From Helicoverpa zea (taxonomy: Eukaryota; Arthropoda; Insecta; Lepidoptera; Noctuidae), in assembly GCF_022581195.2 (NCBI RefSeq), contig NC_061472.1, positions 3,100,001 through 3,164,000 on the forward strand: a DNA stretch of 64,000 bases. The letters run 5' to 3'. The notes under the pieces were generated by a model that was not told the DNA's origin, made no database searches, and was given only the letters and a program-made list of their open reading frames with translations. Every line of letters starts with the position of its first letter. The stretch's first letter is position 1. Of the stretch, positions 1-11,085 are shown piece by piece. The position numbers and the translations under genes were made by a program.

Positions 1-47
1 CAGCAACGTTCCTCGTCCCCCGCATTTTGGCGCGCTACTTTCTTAGG

Positions 48-977
48 GGTATAATTTAGGCGGTCACCAAAAATATTTTTAAGACTCTAAGCTGAGGCAC
101 CAAATAAAATAAAGAACTCCAAAAAAAATAAATTGACTTTATTAAAAGGGCACTAAAGTATATTATATTATGATCCAAAAAAAATAAAATAACATCAGAA
201 AAATCGCAAATCTCGCACAAATATTATTTTTGGTTCCCAAAATGGATTAATGGTCACCAAATTCTATCCAACTCAAAGATTATTATTAATACCAAAAATC
301 AAAGTTAGTCGACGAAAACGAATCGCTGCAAAACCGACTCCACGTAATCTTGTCTGCCCTACCCCTAGAATGCAATTCAAAACCGCGTAGGCGCGGAGGG
401 GCGAGGCGGCCTGCGAGCTGAGGCGCAGGTAGTTTTAACGCTCGCCGACGCGGCTGATGCTGGCCGACTAAGCCGGCCAGCAAGCCGAAGCTGCGGTGGT
501 GAGCGTGAAAACCATCTGCGACGATAAGCTCGCATGGGACCGCCGGAGCCCCGCAGCGCCGGAGCCGTGACAGAAGCCATGTTGCGTGCTTACATTTTAA
601 ACGTACTGAGTTACACCCAAATTCATATAACAATAAATAAGCGACGTACGTTTGGGAACCCCAGTATATTAATTGGTATTTGGGAAATATTCTAGCGATC
701 GTTAGCTTTTTTAGTCTAACAAAAATGACCAAATTAGAAGTCATGGTATTACATAATTGGTAACATCTAAGTAGTGACAATATATAATATTTGGTCTAAA
801 GTGTATTTTAAAGGCGTCCATATATTTTTTTAGTAGTCAATAATACGAAAAAATGGTTTTATTTAATAATATTTTAGGAAACGTTATTTGGTGACCATTT
901 ATCCATTTTGGTAACCGTTCAGAATTTTTTTGGTAGTAAAATAGGTACTTTTTTGGGTGGTGTTTAAACACAAGCCC
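48..977. mobile_element. Nested non-autonomous DNA transposon with 9-10 bp TSD
   Basis: The element is flanked on both sides by tttcttagg (39-47 and 978-986; a preceding c also matches). The paralogous site in the 17566 copy has a single copy of this word and no insert, which fixes the boundaries. Both halves carry many short blocks of the type ggtcaccaaa. A 25-bp inverted pair with one mismatch lies at about 237-261 and 889-914 (core aatggtcaccaaat). A TSD of 9-10 bp is typical of Mutator-like (MULE) elements, but the terminal bases do not match well, so the superfamily is inferred. There is no transposase. The centre is GC-rich, in contrast to the AT-rich arms. Confidence 0.7.
370..600. other. 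GC-rich internal cargo of the nested element
   Basis: Base composition switches abruptly from AT-rich to GC-rich at about 370 and back at about 600, inside the nested transposon. The block contains several short inverted repeats, for example gctggcc paired with ggccagc around 462-482. Open frames cross it on the minus strand, but they run into the AT-rich arms and show no domain I recognise. It may be captured host sequence, as in Pack-MULEs, or simply the structured core of the element. A database search with this block alone would decide. Confidence 0.45.
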
Positions 978-1031
978 TTTCTTAGGCGATTTTCCGTTAT
1001 GGCACCTCCGCTAGTCATTTTGTTCTCCATG

Positions 1032-3248
1032 ATACCGAAGATTTTGTGTCAGAAGCTCAATGGAATAATGGATTTGAAGGTAATAAGGGACGGTGGATAA
1101 TCAGGTTATTTTTGTTTGTATTGTTTTGATTATGGTTTTAATTAGGTTGGTTATTTTGCAACCCTTTGATCTGAAAGGCCTTGCACCGCATAGGCCAAAC
1201 ATGAGTGATATTGAGCCCATTATCATCAGCATCTTTTGTTAGACGATTCGATCTATCTATCCTTTTTAATCTTACGATACTACATATATACTATATACGA
1301 TACTACATAAAGGTATTGTAAATGCGAAAGTTTTCATGTGTACGAATGGATGTATTGAAGTTTGTTATAATTTCTCGCAAAACCACTGAAATACTTTTTA
1401 TAAAACTTGCCAGTAATATACCTTATACACCAGCATAATCTCTAGCCCTTTTATCCAAGTGCTGAAAGTACAAAGTTTCTTCGCGACGCAGATAACACAG
1501 CGCAACAAATAGTTTCCCATAGAAATACTTCATAGACATAGTTTCCCTCAGATATTGAAATTCTAGGACTAACGCTAAGTCGCGAACTTTCCCGACTTCA
1601 AAATTCTAGAATGAAGAAGTTAGTTAATTAAGGGAACTTTTAGAATGTAATCGTGAGATAATTATTATGAACTATGGAGCCTCACAGTTGATGTATTTCG
1701 TGGTTTAGCTTGCATCATAGGAATACTGTCTTACACTGCCGGATGAGTGTGAATCTACACTGATATTATAAACATGAGGGTTTGTATATATGAATGAATA
1801 CATGAATGTTAGTTAATCTTTTATGCAAATAGGTACTTAAATTAGGTAATTAGTAGTCATAGAAAATTTTGCGAGTTGCTGAATGCTGCGTTTGTCGCCA
1901 TGGGACATTGTGCGAGTTGCTGCGTAGCAATCAAGAATTTAGAGGTAGGTGTGGGCCATAGGCGGAAATAAGGTGAGGATCGCCAACTTGTTTTGTGAGA
2001 ACTACACCTTATATACATTTATCTGTCTTTTTCCCGATTATAATATATTCATTACATAGACAATTCTCGCATTAAGTTCACGCTTATCGATCAGTTGAGC
2101 TTTAAATCGGTTATTAAATCGATAATCGTGCTTTTTTAGTGTGGTAAAATGTAATATTTTTCTTCAAATGTCAGTAAGGGGTCAAGCTCAAGAATTTTTG
2201 TTTTTAATATGGGATTGTGGGTCACGGATTTTAATGCATTGTCTTTACAAGGCTTTTTTGAAGATCTTTAGGAATATATTATATTTCTTTGTATGGAAAT
2301 AAGGTGACGATAAATTCTTAAATGTGTTGCTTGTGATTTTTATTCGCGGACTTCTGTGGTATTTTTGGTAAGTAAAATAAATTTATAAGACGTAACATGA
2401 CTCTTCTTTTAACCTAAAAGAGCAATATATTTAATAATACCCAAATTTACCTACATGTTAAAAATAAATATATTCCTTATTTGTCTTTTACGACTTTTAA
2501 TACAAATACAGACTCCAAAATTATGAAGTTTTTTTTTTAAAATTCTACCAAAACAACAAAGAAATCTTTTAATTAAAAAATATGAGTCATATTTAAGTAC
2601 TTAAGACTAAAATAAAAGAGCAATAAAAATACCTACCATACATAAAAGCTTTCAACTATTTATAAACTCAGTCTTTGCTATCAATTTGTCATAAGAACAT
2701 ATGTGAGCCCTCCCATAATCATTAATAATAATGTACGAAAAACAACTTCATAGTTAAAATACCATTTTTCTTTAATCTTTGATGTATACATGTTTTTTTG
2801 TTCTAAAAGACTTCGATCAAGACTCTGACGGTTTCAGCATTTCAGACTTTTTTCAGTCCAGCTTTCCTTACCTTAATTATAGCTAGTAATTAGATAAATT
2901 ATCAATAGCCTAGCCTTTTCCCAACTATAGAGCTTCCATTCTTAGCAGATTGCCAGTGTTTGTTGGCAAAGTTAACTTAACGTAAATACATATTTTCTCT
3001 AGAGTCAAAATGGGATGATCGAGCTTAAAGCAATTCAATTCAATATTTAAAATGAGCATGTTTGACTTTTATTAATGAAGATTCTGAGGAATAAATCTTC
3101 AGTATACATCAGATAAAATAAGGCTAGAATTTTATAGTAGGACGGAAAGTATTTCTTTCGGGACATAGCTGAAGCCGCTGGCAGAAACCAATTTATCACA
3201 TACCTACATGTATAAACCTAAACCTTAAAGTCATAACTATCAAAAAAC
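1032..3248. other. Noncoding stretch with Helitron-like remnants
   Basis: No coding region is visible. Degraded copies of a common repeat (aaatgcgaaagtttt followed by a Ser/Cys-free AT-rich body) lie at about 1313-1440 and 1765-1825. They resemble the better copy at 34998-35198. The rest is AT-rich sequence in which I see nothing specific. Confidence 0.5.
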
Positions 3249-3402
3249 CTTCAAACAATTGGAATTCCATCTTCAAACAATTGGAATTCCATCTTCAAAC
3301 AATTGGAATTCCATCTTCAAACAATTGGAATTCCATCTTCAAACAATTGGAATTCCATCTTCAAACAATTGGAATTCCATCTTCAAACAATTGGAATTCC
3401 AT
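3249..3402. repeat. Perfect tandem array, 7 x 22 bp
   Basis: Seven identical head-to-tail copies of a 22-bp unit occupy 3249-3402 without a single substitution. The unit contains caattg and the 8-bp palindrome ggaattcc (EcoRI site). The total is 154 bp. Copies directly abut, without spacers, so it is a minisatellite and not a CRISPR. Flanking ctttaatc at the right edge is the start of a decayed eighth unit. Perfect identity implies recent expansion. Confidence 0.97.
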
Positions 3403-4870
3403 CTTTAATCTACCAGACTTGTTAGTATTTCAGCGAATTGTCCAAATCAGCTGATGAGAGTATGTTTTCTTAAAGAATTGCGTCAAAAATATACACGGTA
3501 ACAGAAATAGATAGTGTGTCTACGTATTTATTTCTTTATGCTATTTTTAACAGCGTCTGAGTGAAATACTGAGGGAATTGAGAGTTCACGTGTTAGGGAA
3601 AGTTTGAAGTGTTTTAAAAAGGTTGGATTAAGATTAAGATAGGTAGTTATTGTTTTAAATGTTTTTGCAGTTATGTAGAATAGTTCATTGTTTAAATGAA
3701 ATATATAATTGTTATAAGTGGTTTACCTAAGTTCAGCTGTCAATGTTTTGTACTTACGACTTTCATTGAACAAGAAATTAAACAACTAGTATATTCCATA
3801 TAATATTTTTGACTATCCTTTGTTTAGTTTTTTTTTTAAATAATACTTCATCCTTCTTAGCCGCAATATAAAAAAACAAAAGCCTGCCTACAACACTATT
3901 ATAAGAATTCCATATTTAAAACAAATCATTCACTTTTAAAATAAGAATTTGCATTTAAAAATAAATCATTATTTTAATTACAGCCAGCTCCAAAAACAAA
4001 GTGACGTCACATTTCATAGCAGGCAGTTTGAATTCAGAACGTCTACACATAACAGCATTCGATTTGAATAAATTATGACTATTCGAATATTTCCCGCCTA
4101 AATTATTCAAGATGGCATCTTAGTATGCATTATCTATTTCAGTCGAATGCCATTGCCAAGGTATTTCGACTAGAGCGTTACGTAATTCGTAAATGGTTTA
4201 AAATGTGCTGAAAAATCTTTTTCAATATGTCAACTTTTTAGCGTGAGTCATATTTTAATGTTACGTTTTGTGAAAATCTTTGTTGTTTTTAAAAGTAGTT
4301 TAATGATTTATTCACGTTCTCTTTTTAATTTTATGATTTGTTAGTTTATTTTTAACGTTGGGTCACTTTTGTTTAGATTTTGTCTTTTGCTTACCGGCGA
4401 ATTTCTCGGCTGACCAATGTTCAACCATAATACAATGACAATAAGGATATACGTAACTTTATTGAGTACCTATACCCCAGCGCCACTTATTGTGAGTTCC
4501 AGTACTCGATCTATTCGTGGTTTTGCGATTACAGGTTGACATAATTTTATGGAGCTAATGTCAGAAATCAATCTCCAATTAGGATAGATCGGTTATAGAA
4601 ATCGACTACTTTTTACCTAAATATCTGCTGAAAAGTAAGTAAATTTGCCCAAAACAGATGACCAAACCATGTCGTCACGGTGATCAAATGATTTACAATA
4701 CCGCGGTGATCTCATTTAGGAGACCACGTCGTTAAGTCGTGTATACACCGCCCTAAAATATTTATAGCAACCTAATAATGTACTGTAATATTATTTAATG
4801 GCGCTGTTGTGTTTGCTGCTTTATTAGTCCAGTTTGCCCATGGTTTTGCCTTGTTAAATACGCTATATGT
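3403..4870. other. Noncoding AT-rich stretch
   Basis: I see no gene and no repeat with definable ends here, only AT-rich single-copy-looking sequence with short poly(T) and poly(A) runs. It is either the downstream intron or flank of the minus-strand gene. Confidence 0.5.
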
Positions 4871-5140
4871 CGTGGTAGTCTAGTGGTTAAAGCTCCTGTC
4901 TCGGAAGCACTGAATGACCCCGTATGGGTTCAATTCCAGGTCATTCACGTACCAATGAAACAAGTACCATAAGGTAGGTATATGAACTTTTAAGTGTATC
5001 TGAGACATCAAGGAGTGGGTGCAGGTGAAGGAAAACATCTTGAGGAAACATGGCCTTTAACGCGCCTTGAGTAAGCTTGGTAACTTGAGATTTACGTTTA
5101 TTCCTTCTCTGTATTAGAAGAAAGATCTGATGATGATGAA
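4871..5140 (+). mobile_element. tRNA-headed SINE
   Basis: The head has an RNA polymerase III A box-like tagtctagtgg (near 4876) and a B box-like ggttcaattcc (near 4928), with tRNA-like spacing. A non-tRNA body (aaggaaaacatcttgagg) and a short tgatgatgatgaa tail at about 5128-5140 follow. This is the usual architecture of lepidopteran SINEs. The head has too many mismatches in its stems to be a working tRNA gene. No clear target duplication was found. Confidence 0.8.
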
Positions 5141-6583
5141 ATAGTTTTAATGATGAAAATAATCAAAAATTGATATAGGTGCTTATATGATAACCTGTTT
5201 TTTATGTAATAGTCTAAATTGAAAACTATCTTCCTTCACCAATTACCACGAACTACAGATACAATATAGAAAATACCGAAGACATTGAATAGTGGTAATG
5301 ACACATTGCTTGTAGTTATAGAATGAATTCAGTCGAGTCAAGAGGCCCGTGCCTTGAGCCACCCGTTGATTGGGCCGCTAAAATGGCGCTTAGATATTCG
5401 AGTAGGTAATAATGCTATTAGGTCAAAGGTCGTGATCGAGAAATTATAGTGAAAAGAAAAAAAAATATTTATCTTTTGGTTTTTCGATTTTGACATTGAG
5501 TAGGTAGTTTTATTTCCCTAATAATAAATATTTCGAATGCTTATATTTCCAAATAATTTGGGGACAGATTATATCTGAAACTGTGTTGTGCGTATTTTAG
5601 CGTAATACAGTGTCACTGCAACATAAACTACCAACATCATAAATATCGTGCTTGACGGCAATTGCAGTCTGGCGAAGTCGCATATTTTTTTTAATATTCA
5701 GTAGTAGAAATTGGTCGCATTAAAATAAATAAAAAGAGAAATATTTTTGCATATCACTGATTAGCGGTATACATTTTAGCGGCCAATACAGCGCCAGGCC
5801 ATAATAGCGGTTAAACGAAACAATAGCGAACGGTATCAGACCGCTGTATTAAATAATTATGCTATTATTATTCAAAATTAACGCTTACTAATATAACATA
5901 TTTAGAATTATCTATTGTTGAAACCAATCTTATCTATGAAAACATTTAATTATGTACCACTTGTTCGTAATCTATATTGAATTAAACAAAATGGGACATG
6001 TATCAATATTTTTTTGGCATAGAGCTTTTATATGTCAGTCTTTATGATTTAAAAAATCTTACATATTTGATACTTGATGCACCTAGCTGTCTTTTTAATC
6101 GACTTCTAAAACAGGAGATTCTCAACTCATCGTCACCTTTTTGTACGACTTCATTAAAAACTAGAAGGATCTCTCAACTAGACCGATTCGAACACTGTCT
6201 TTGAATTTGAACTTGACATAATAAACACAAGTACTTAACTACACAAAAAAAAAGAAAAAAAAAACATCTTACCAAAAAAAATATACCGTGATACCGGCGT
6301 GTAGATGACACTCTTTGCAGTCTACATCTGTTCACGACATTACAATGCTGCTAAGAAAATGTCCCGACAGACTTTCCTTACAAAATCTTATTGTTTTCAC
6401 TCATTCTTGTTGAGAAAATGCTATTCAAATGTCAAGATGCTCTGGCGTTTTTAGAATGAAAAAGGAACTTACAATGGGTAGCTAATATAGCTACTTTGGT
6501 ATGTTTATCTGTTGCCTAGCAACCATAGTACAAACTGCTTAGTTTGGGACTAGATAACGTTAAGCGAGGCATATTATGTCGCA
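5141..6583. other. Noncoding AT-rich stretch
   Basis: No gene is seen. A moderately GC-rich island at 5335-5400 and a pair of related words around 5776-5850 (gcggccaat, gccataatagcgg) are unexplained. The remainder is AT-rich, including an A-run cluster at 6245-6280. Confidence 0.45.
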
Positions 6584-6777
6584 CTAGCTTCCGCCAGCGG
6601 TTTCAACCGCATCACGTGAGAACTACTTCACTCATTGAGATAAAAAGTAGCCTATGTCCTTCCTTGATAAGTGGGCTACCTAACAAGTAAATATTTTTCA
6701 AATCGGACCAGTAACTCCTGAGATTAGCGCGTTCAAGCAAACAAACAAACTCTTAAGCTTTATAACATTAGTATAGA
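6584..6777 (-). mobile_element. Short non-autonomous Helitron-like element
   Basis: Read on the minus strand, the element begins TCTATACTAATG at 6777 and ends GCTAG at 6584. It is flanked by A (6778) and T (6583), as Helitrons are inserted between A and T. The body carries the common lepidopteran phrases for 'tttgtttgtttg', 'gcgctaatctcagga' and 'gtagcccactt'. At 194 bp it has no Rep/helicase and must be mobilised in trans. Related copies in this window are at 28613, 32901, 37264, 50400 and 57474. Confidence 0.72.
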
Positions 6778-6792
6778 TTACAAAAATTGTCA

Positions 6793-6870
6793 TCATCTGC
6801 CTGCCCTTATCCCTATTTTATTTGTGGTCCGCGGAACATGTTTTCTTCTTCCATGCTCTTCTGTCTGAAA
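6793..6870 (+). repeat. Fragment of dispersed repeat family L
   Basis: The phrase cccttatccctatttta followed by a version of catgttttcttcttccatg is shared with copies at 60970-61085 and 62258-62400. The ends are not defined. I recognise it as a frequent lepidopteran interspersed repeat but cannot assign a class. Confidence 0.55.
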
Positions 6871-7042
6871 ACATGAACAAACGATGGTCCCTTTTTAAAT
6901 GACCCCAATCAAATGAAAAGACACGTGCCCTCCTAAACTTAATCCATCCAGACATATTCAATGACCAGATTGTTAGCAATAACTGTCTGACATTCACAGT
7001 TCTATGTCGTATTGTCAATACATTAGGGTCGGCTACTTGTGG

Positions 7043-7086
7043 CTGACGTCGGCCTGACGTCGTTCTAACGTCGGCCTGACGTCACT
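7043..7086. repeat. Two 22-bp repeats carrying four ACGTC motifs
   Basis: Two imperfect copies (7043-7064 and 7065-7086) each contain two acgtc cores in the phrase gacgtcggcctgacgtc. Three of the four cores are TGACGTC, which is a near-consensus CRE (CREB/ATF) half of TGACGTCA. The GC-rich block stands out from its AT-rich surroundings. Regulatory activity is inference only. Confidence 0.7.
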
Positions 7087-7357
7087 GGACCATCGGCCAT
7101 TGTTCTAGGTTTTTGTGTTATTGCTATTGTTTTGGGGCTGGTAGACGTGGTTATGTAAGGGTAGTATTATATAGGGTGGTCTTTTAGCTATTAGGATAAA
7201 AGGGTTATTAGGATATGGAATACCAAGACACAAGAATGAAATTTAAAAATTGAATAAACTTAGTAGACATGAATCAGAACTTTAGAGGAATTACAGTTAA
7301 ATATGGTATAAGTATCTAGGCTACATTTCATTGATCGAAAGAATTACCTAACGCTTC

Positions 7358-7455
7358 CGTGGTACACAAAGGGCTCCAGGAGGAATATAGGTGGGTTTTA
7401 GTCAGTCAGTCTCCACTCACGCTGCACCCACAGATGTCATCATGATTTCCTATCT
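7358..7455 (+). repeat. Family C repeat fragment
   Basis: The segment resembles the right half of the copies at 57908-58062 and 62640-62812: gggctccagga, then gggttttagt, then a ctgc-cccacag block. It is degraded and truncated on the left. Class unknown. Confidence 0.5.
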
Positions 7456-7742
7456 AAAAAAGGGACATCATTGACGAAGCCCTTCCTACAAAGAACAGTT
7501 TGGTAAAAATAAAACATTGCTAGGTACTGCAACAAAGTACAGCAATACACTAAAATACTGTTGCAATAAATATTCCCTCGTTCCTAGTTCTTATTGCACT
7601 TGCAGCAATTTATAGACCGGCTGTAACTGTAAATTGGAGTTTTTTTCAAATGAAAAAAAACGGTTAAGTATCGATAGGCGTTGTATATTTTTGGAAATTG
7701 ATTATGTAAAAACAATAGATTTATTGTAAAACTTGCCAGTTT

Positions 7743-8055
7743 CAAGGGGTTGCCCAGGAAATTGGGTTGAAGAGGTCGGATAGGCAGTCAGCTGAAAGCA
7801 GAAAATACAGATACTCATCTGTATGCGGTTAGTATCATCTCCCGAGCCTTTTCCCAATTATGTTGAGGTCGGCTTCCAGTCTAACTGAGGCAGTTGAGTA
7901 CCAGTGTTTTACAAGGAGCGACTGCCTATCTGACCTCCTCAACCCAGTTTACAGGGCAACCCTACAGTTTATAGTGTCCCCCGAAATACGGTCTTTGTTT
8001 TCCAAGATAGGTATACTTGGAAGTACATATAAACTTTGTAAGTATTTACAAAACT
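7743..8055. mobile_element. Two SINE-B fragments in inverted orientation
   Basis: A plus-strand fragment (7743-7800: ggttgccca, gggttgaagaggtcggat) abuts a minus-strand fragment (7829-8055) that starts with a degenerate tcatctcccgagcc tail and extends to the tccaagataggtatacttgg region. Both match the body of the full copy at 34374-34756. The arrangement is head-to-head around a 28-bp centre. This could be two insertions or a rearranged one. Confidence 0.7.
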
Positions 8056-8057
8056 AG

Positions 8058-8240
8058 AAAGAAAAAAGAAAAAAAAGAAAAAACATTTATTGACACAACA
8101 CAAGACATATAATAATAAAAAGTACAAAAAAAAAACACAGATAGTAGGTTGCGCCAAATAGCATCCAGTTCAGCATTATGCCAGACAGCTAGTGCCTTAC
8201 GCTGGTTTTCAACTGGACCTATGAGGAGTTGCGGGTGTCA
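8058..8240 (-). mobile_element. LINE 3' end with A/G-rich tail (minus)
   Basis: A run of aaag/aaaa units (8058-8085), then catttattgacacaacac and a GC-richer stretch (8150-8240), has the look of a non-LTR retrotransposon 3' UTR read backwards, with its tail on the left. No reverse transcriptase reading frame remains. The clade is not resolvable. Confidence 0.45.
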
Positions 8241-9551
8241 AACGATATGAAATAATTTATGCTTTATGGAATTAAAAAATAATAAACTAATAACTGACTA
8301 AAAAAAAACACAAAATATTTAAAAAAATGGAGGTAAAACAAAAATTAACCCATACCGTGACAAATCGCAATCTGCAAAGGCATCGCTCGTCGACAATTTT
8401 TTAACTACCCGGTGTATTTAGTGTAAAGACTAGCTAAGATTGAATCATTATTTCGTGAGAATATTTACGTACATACTCATACATTATGTTTTAGACGCCG
8501 CCGGCAAAGATTAATTGTATTCTAAATATAAATCTTCTAAACAGCGAAGACATATTGTTTTCAGTGGTGTGGCTTTCAGAAGTGTTGATATTTTTATTTT
8601 GTAACTACTACTTTTTAAAAATAGTCAATTTTCAACTAAAACAATTCTGTGATGTACTTTTATTTAAACTTAAAAAACCTACTGCTTGGTGTTTCTTGAG
8701 AACTCATGATTTAATCTCGAAATCTCCAAATACAAAAATCCGTTTCAAAAACATCGGAATTTCCAAAATAAACCGAACCCGCAACGTAAAAACCGGTATT
8801 TACCGACAAAACCGCGGGCAGCACTAGTTTAGTGATGAGGTAAAACGTATTGCGATTCCGCACTTGGACGAATGCCAACACCTCTTCCGTTCTGATCGTC
8901 GAATAAAAACCGATAACGTTTAGGGACGCCGTCGTATCACACTAGAATTCATTTTTGAAGTTTGCTTGATAAATGTCCCATCTTTATCATATGGTTTTGT
9001 CACAAAGATAGAGAGAAAACAAGATAGAATCTATCAAATTTTATAAGTGCAAAATATCTCAACAGGTATTTTAACGAAGTAGCTCTTCAGAGTAGAAAAT
9101 ATATTCACCTTCTCCTTAACTCATAATATTTTATTTCGAAAAATCTATTAAATAACTACGCAGGGTACTTATTACGATTTTCATGTTCTTCCTGACTATT
9201 GTAGTCATACTAACTATTGATGGTTCCAAAAAAATGTGTCTTTTCTCCTTCTCTAGACAGTATAGGTATGTACCAAATTAAATTTCATTTCACCTCGAGG
9301 TGTGAGGTTACCAAAATCTACCCAATTAACCAATACTATGGTTTTTTAACTAGATTACCATACATCACGAAAGAATACTTGATTGCTATTAATTGCTATC
9401 AAGGCCTATAGCAATTATCCACTTTACTTAAATTATTGTACAAGATGTTTCATTTTACGAAAACGGGTAACCCACACATGTGTGTGTAAGTGTACAAACA
9501 CATTGTTTATGTGCGTAAACTCGGGAGCGCTCAGTATTGGCCGAGTCGAGT
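8241..9551. other. Noncoding AT-rich stretch
   Basis: Open frames exist on the plus strand at 8555-8827 and 9217-9598, but they have AT-biased random composition, no recognisable domain and no splice context. I see no supported gene or defined repeat. Confidence 0.5.
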
Positions 9552-9868
9552 CATGTCCTCCTAGCCGATTATCGGCTACAGCGGCTGTTCTCATGTAAGG
9601 AGATTAGCCAACTGCGCAGGACATGTTATAGTGCAGACACAGTTGCACTCACTATTCCTTCACTCTCATAGCCCGATGGGACGGCAATCCGACACCACCG
9701 GAGAGAGATCAGGCGCAGGACCGACATTTAAGTGCTCTCCGATGCACGGGTGAATTAATCACCAACTTCCAGGCTTAGGCTACTTTGTGGAAGTCTTCTA
9801 AAACCCACAAAGCGATTTCGGCCCGCAGCGATTTAGCAGCCGCACTTGCGATAGCTAGACCCACGAGG
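9552..9868 (-). mobile_element. SINE family D copy, head decayed
   Basis: It matches the full copy at 51098-51472 over the body (cgatgggacggcaatccgac; aaaacccacaaagcgatttc). The region that should hold the B box is deleted near 9822, and only the A-box side (cgatagctagacccacgag) remains at 9849-9868. The ATG-triplet tail at the left end is lost. Confidence 0.82.
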
Positions 9869-10318
9869 CAGTTCAAGACGATGTGCATGTACATTCACAT
9901 ACACTAGTAAGGTTTACCCGCTTTCGGGAAATAAAACATTTCATTTACTAATCTCTCCAAGTAACATGACAGGATTCTGACTACTAGCTCGAAAGTTGCC
10001 AGTAAAGAAAAGACAAACTGCCACATAAATCGTTGGGAACGTCGGCTTTGTTGCCAGTTTACCTTATAGGGAAAATTACATGATACTTTCTGCTGATGGG
10101 TGTTTTTAGCTGTTCAACGAGGTTATTCTTGATCGATTTATTAGTACCTATTCAGTATACATATCTTTAATGTCCAACAAGTGCTCAAAACTCACGCAGA
10201 TTTATCAGTAGTCACTACTTAAATAAAAGTGTCTTCTCAAAAATTATATAATTACTAATTACCCAAGTAAAAATAAATAAGAAAGTAAAAAAACTTGCTA
10301 TATTCCATGGTAAAACGA

Positions 10319-10460
10319 TTATCACCATCTGCATAGCCTTCCCAACTTTGTTGAGGTTAATTTTCAGTCTAACCTGGTGCAAGGGGATACTAGATCTCAA
10401 CGAGCAACTGCCTATATGACCTTCACAGCCGTAATACCGGGTAACTCCAATCCCACTGAA
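10319..10460 (-). mobile_element. Degraded SINE-B fragment
   Basis: The words agccttcccaactttgttgagg, ttcagtctaac and caactgcctatatgacct match the 3' half of the SINE-B body in reverse orientation. Many substitutions indicate an old copy. Confidence 0.65.
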
Positions 10461-10529
10461 AGATCACTTATTATCACACTTTTTGACTTCTAACAAACCA
10501 CAGCAATAAAATAGTTATTTGTTATACAA

Positions 10530-11085
10530 GAGTGCAAAGTTGCTTTTTAACCGCGTGCTCAATTTTGATGACCGAGCAAGCGAAGGATTCTAAAATTGAA
10601 ACACGAGCGTAGCGAGTGTTTCAATAATTAGAATCCTGAGCGATAGCGAGGGAATTAAAAGAGCACAAGGTGAAAAATCTTTGCACTCGAGTGCAACACG
10701 TAACTTTTCATCCCACCTCATCGAGGAAATTACTAAATGCAAAAAAAAACAAAATGGCGCGCACATATGAGTATCAAATTAAAAAGTAGTACCTATTAAA
10801 GTTCATTTATTTGAAAACTCAGTTTAAAAATGAAACGAGGTTAAAAATATACCTAAAAACAATAATAAAAATTACTTAATTAATTGAATAATTATTTTAA
10901 GCACTATTTTATTTGTTTAATATGTATTTGTTTGAAAAGTCTTATCAAGATTGTCACAAATGGAGTATTGCACACGATATTCTAAATTCAAATCACTTTG
11001 CCGCTCTAGAGGATAAAAACGGCTTTTGCACTCAAATATCAAAGGGTAAAACTACTCTTTTCGAGATGGTGGGATGAAAAAAGAA
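10530..11085. mobile_element. Large palindromic (foldback) element
   Basis: Segment 10530-10688 is an imperfect palindrome. Outer arms gagtgcaaag and ctttgcactc enclose inner arms at 10585-10604 and 10616-10636 (ggattctaa...gaaacac), around gagcgtagcgag. A second inverted pair, cttttcatcccacc (10703-10716) and ggtgggatgaaaa (near 11066-11080), brackets the whole to 11085. No ORF of note is inside. Nested inverted arms of this kind characterise foldback or MITE-type DNA elements. No target duplication could be fixed, so the exact ends are uncertain. Confidence 0.6.

Larger units (their letters stand above)
1..1031 (-). mobile_element. Family A MITE, partial, split by a nested insertion
   Basis: The pieces 1-47 and 987-1031 together match the inner and terminal part of a short inverted-repeat element that recurs at 15969, 17566, 20187 and 43517. 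Its other end lies outside the window. Reading from 47 straight to 987 restores the sequence of the 17566 copy, so 48-977 plus one target-duplication copy was inserted later. The terminus ends CTCCATG, like the intact copies. No coding capacity is seen. The family behaves like an hAT-type MITE because two copies carry clear 8-bp duplications. Confidence 0.75.

Noticed and set aside
286..780. 164-codon minus-strand frame as a gene
   Set aside because: It runs through the arms and GC-rich core of a nested transposon, has no domain, and mixes two composition regimes.
3249..3402. CRISPR-like repeat array
   Set aside because: The 22-bp units directly abut with no spacers, and the context is eukaryotic.
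4871..4945. A tRNA gene
   Set aside because: A and B boxes are present but the stems do not pair well, and a SINE body with triplet tail follows directly.
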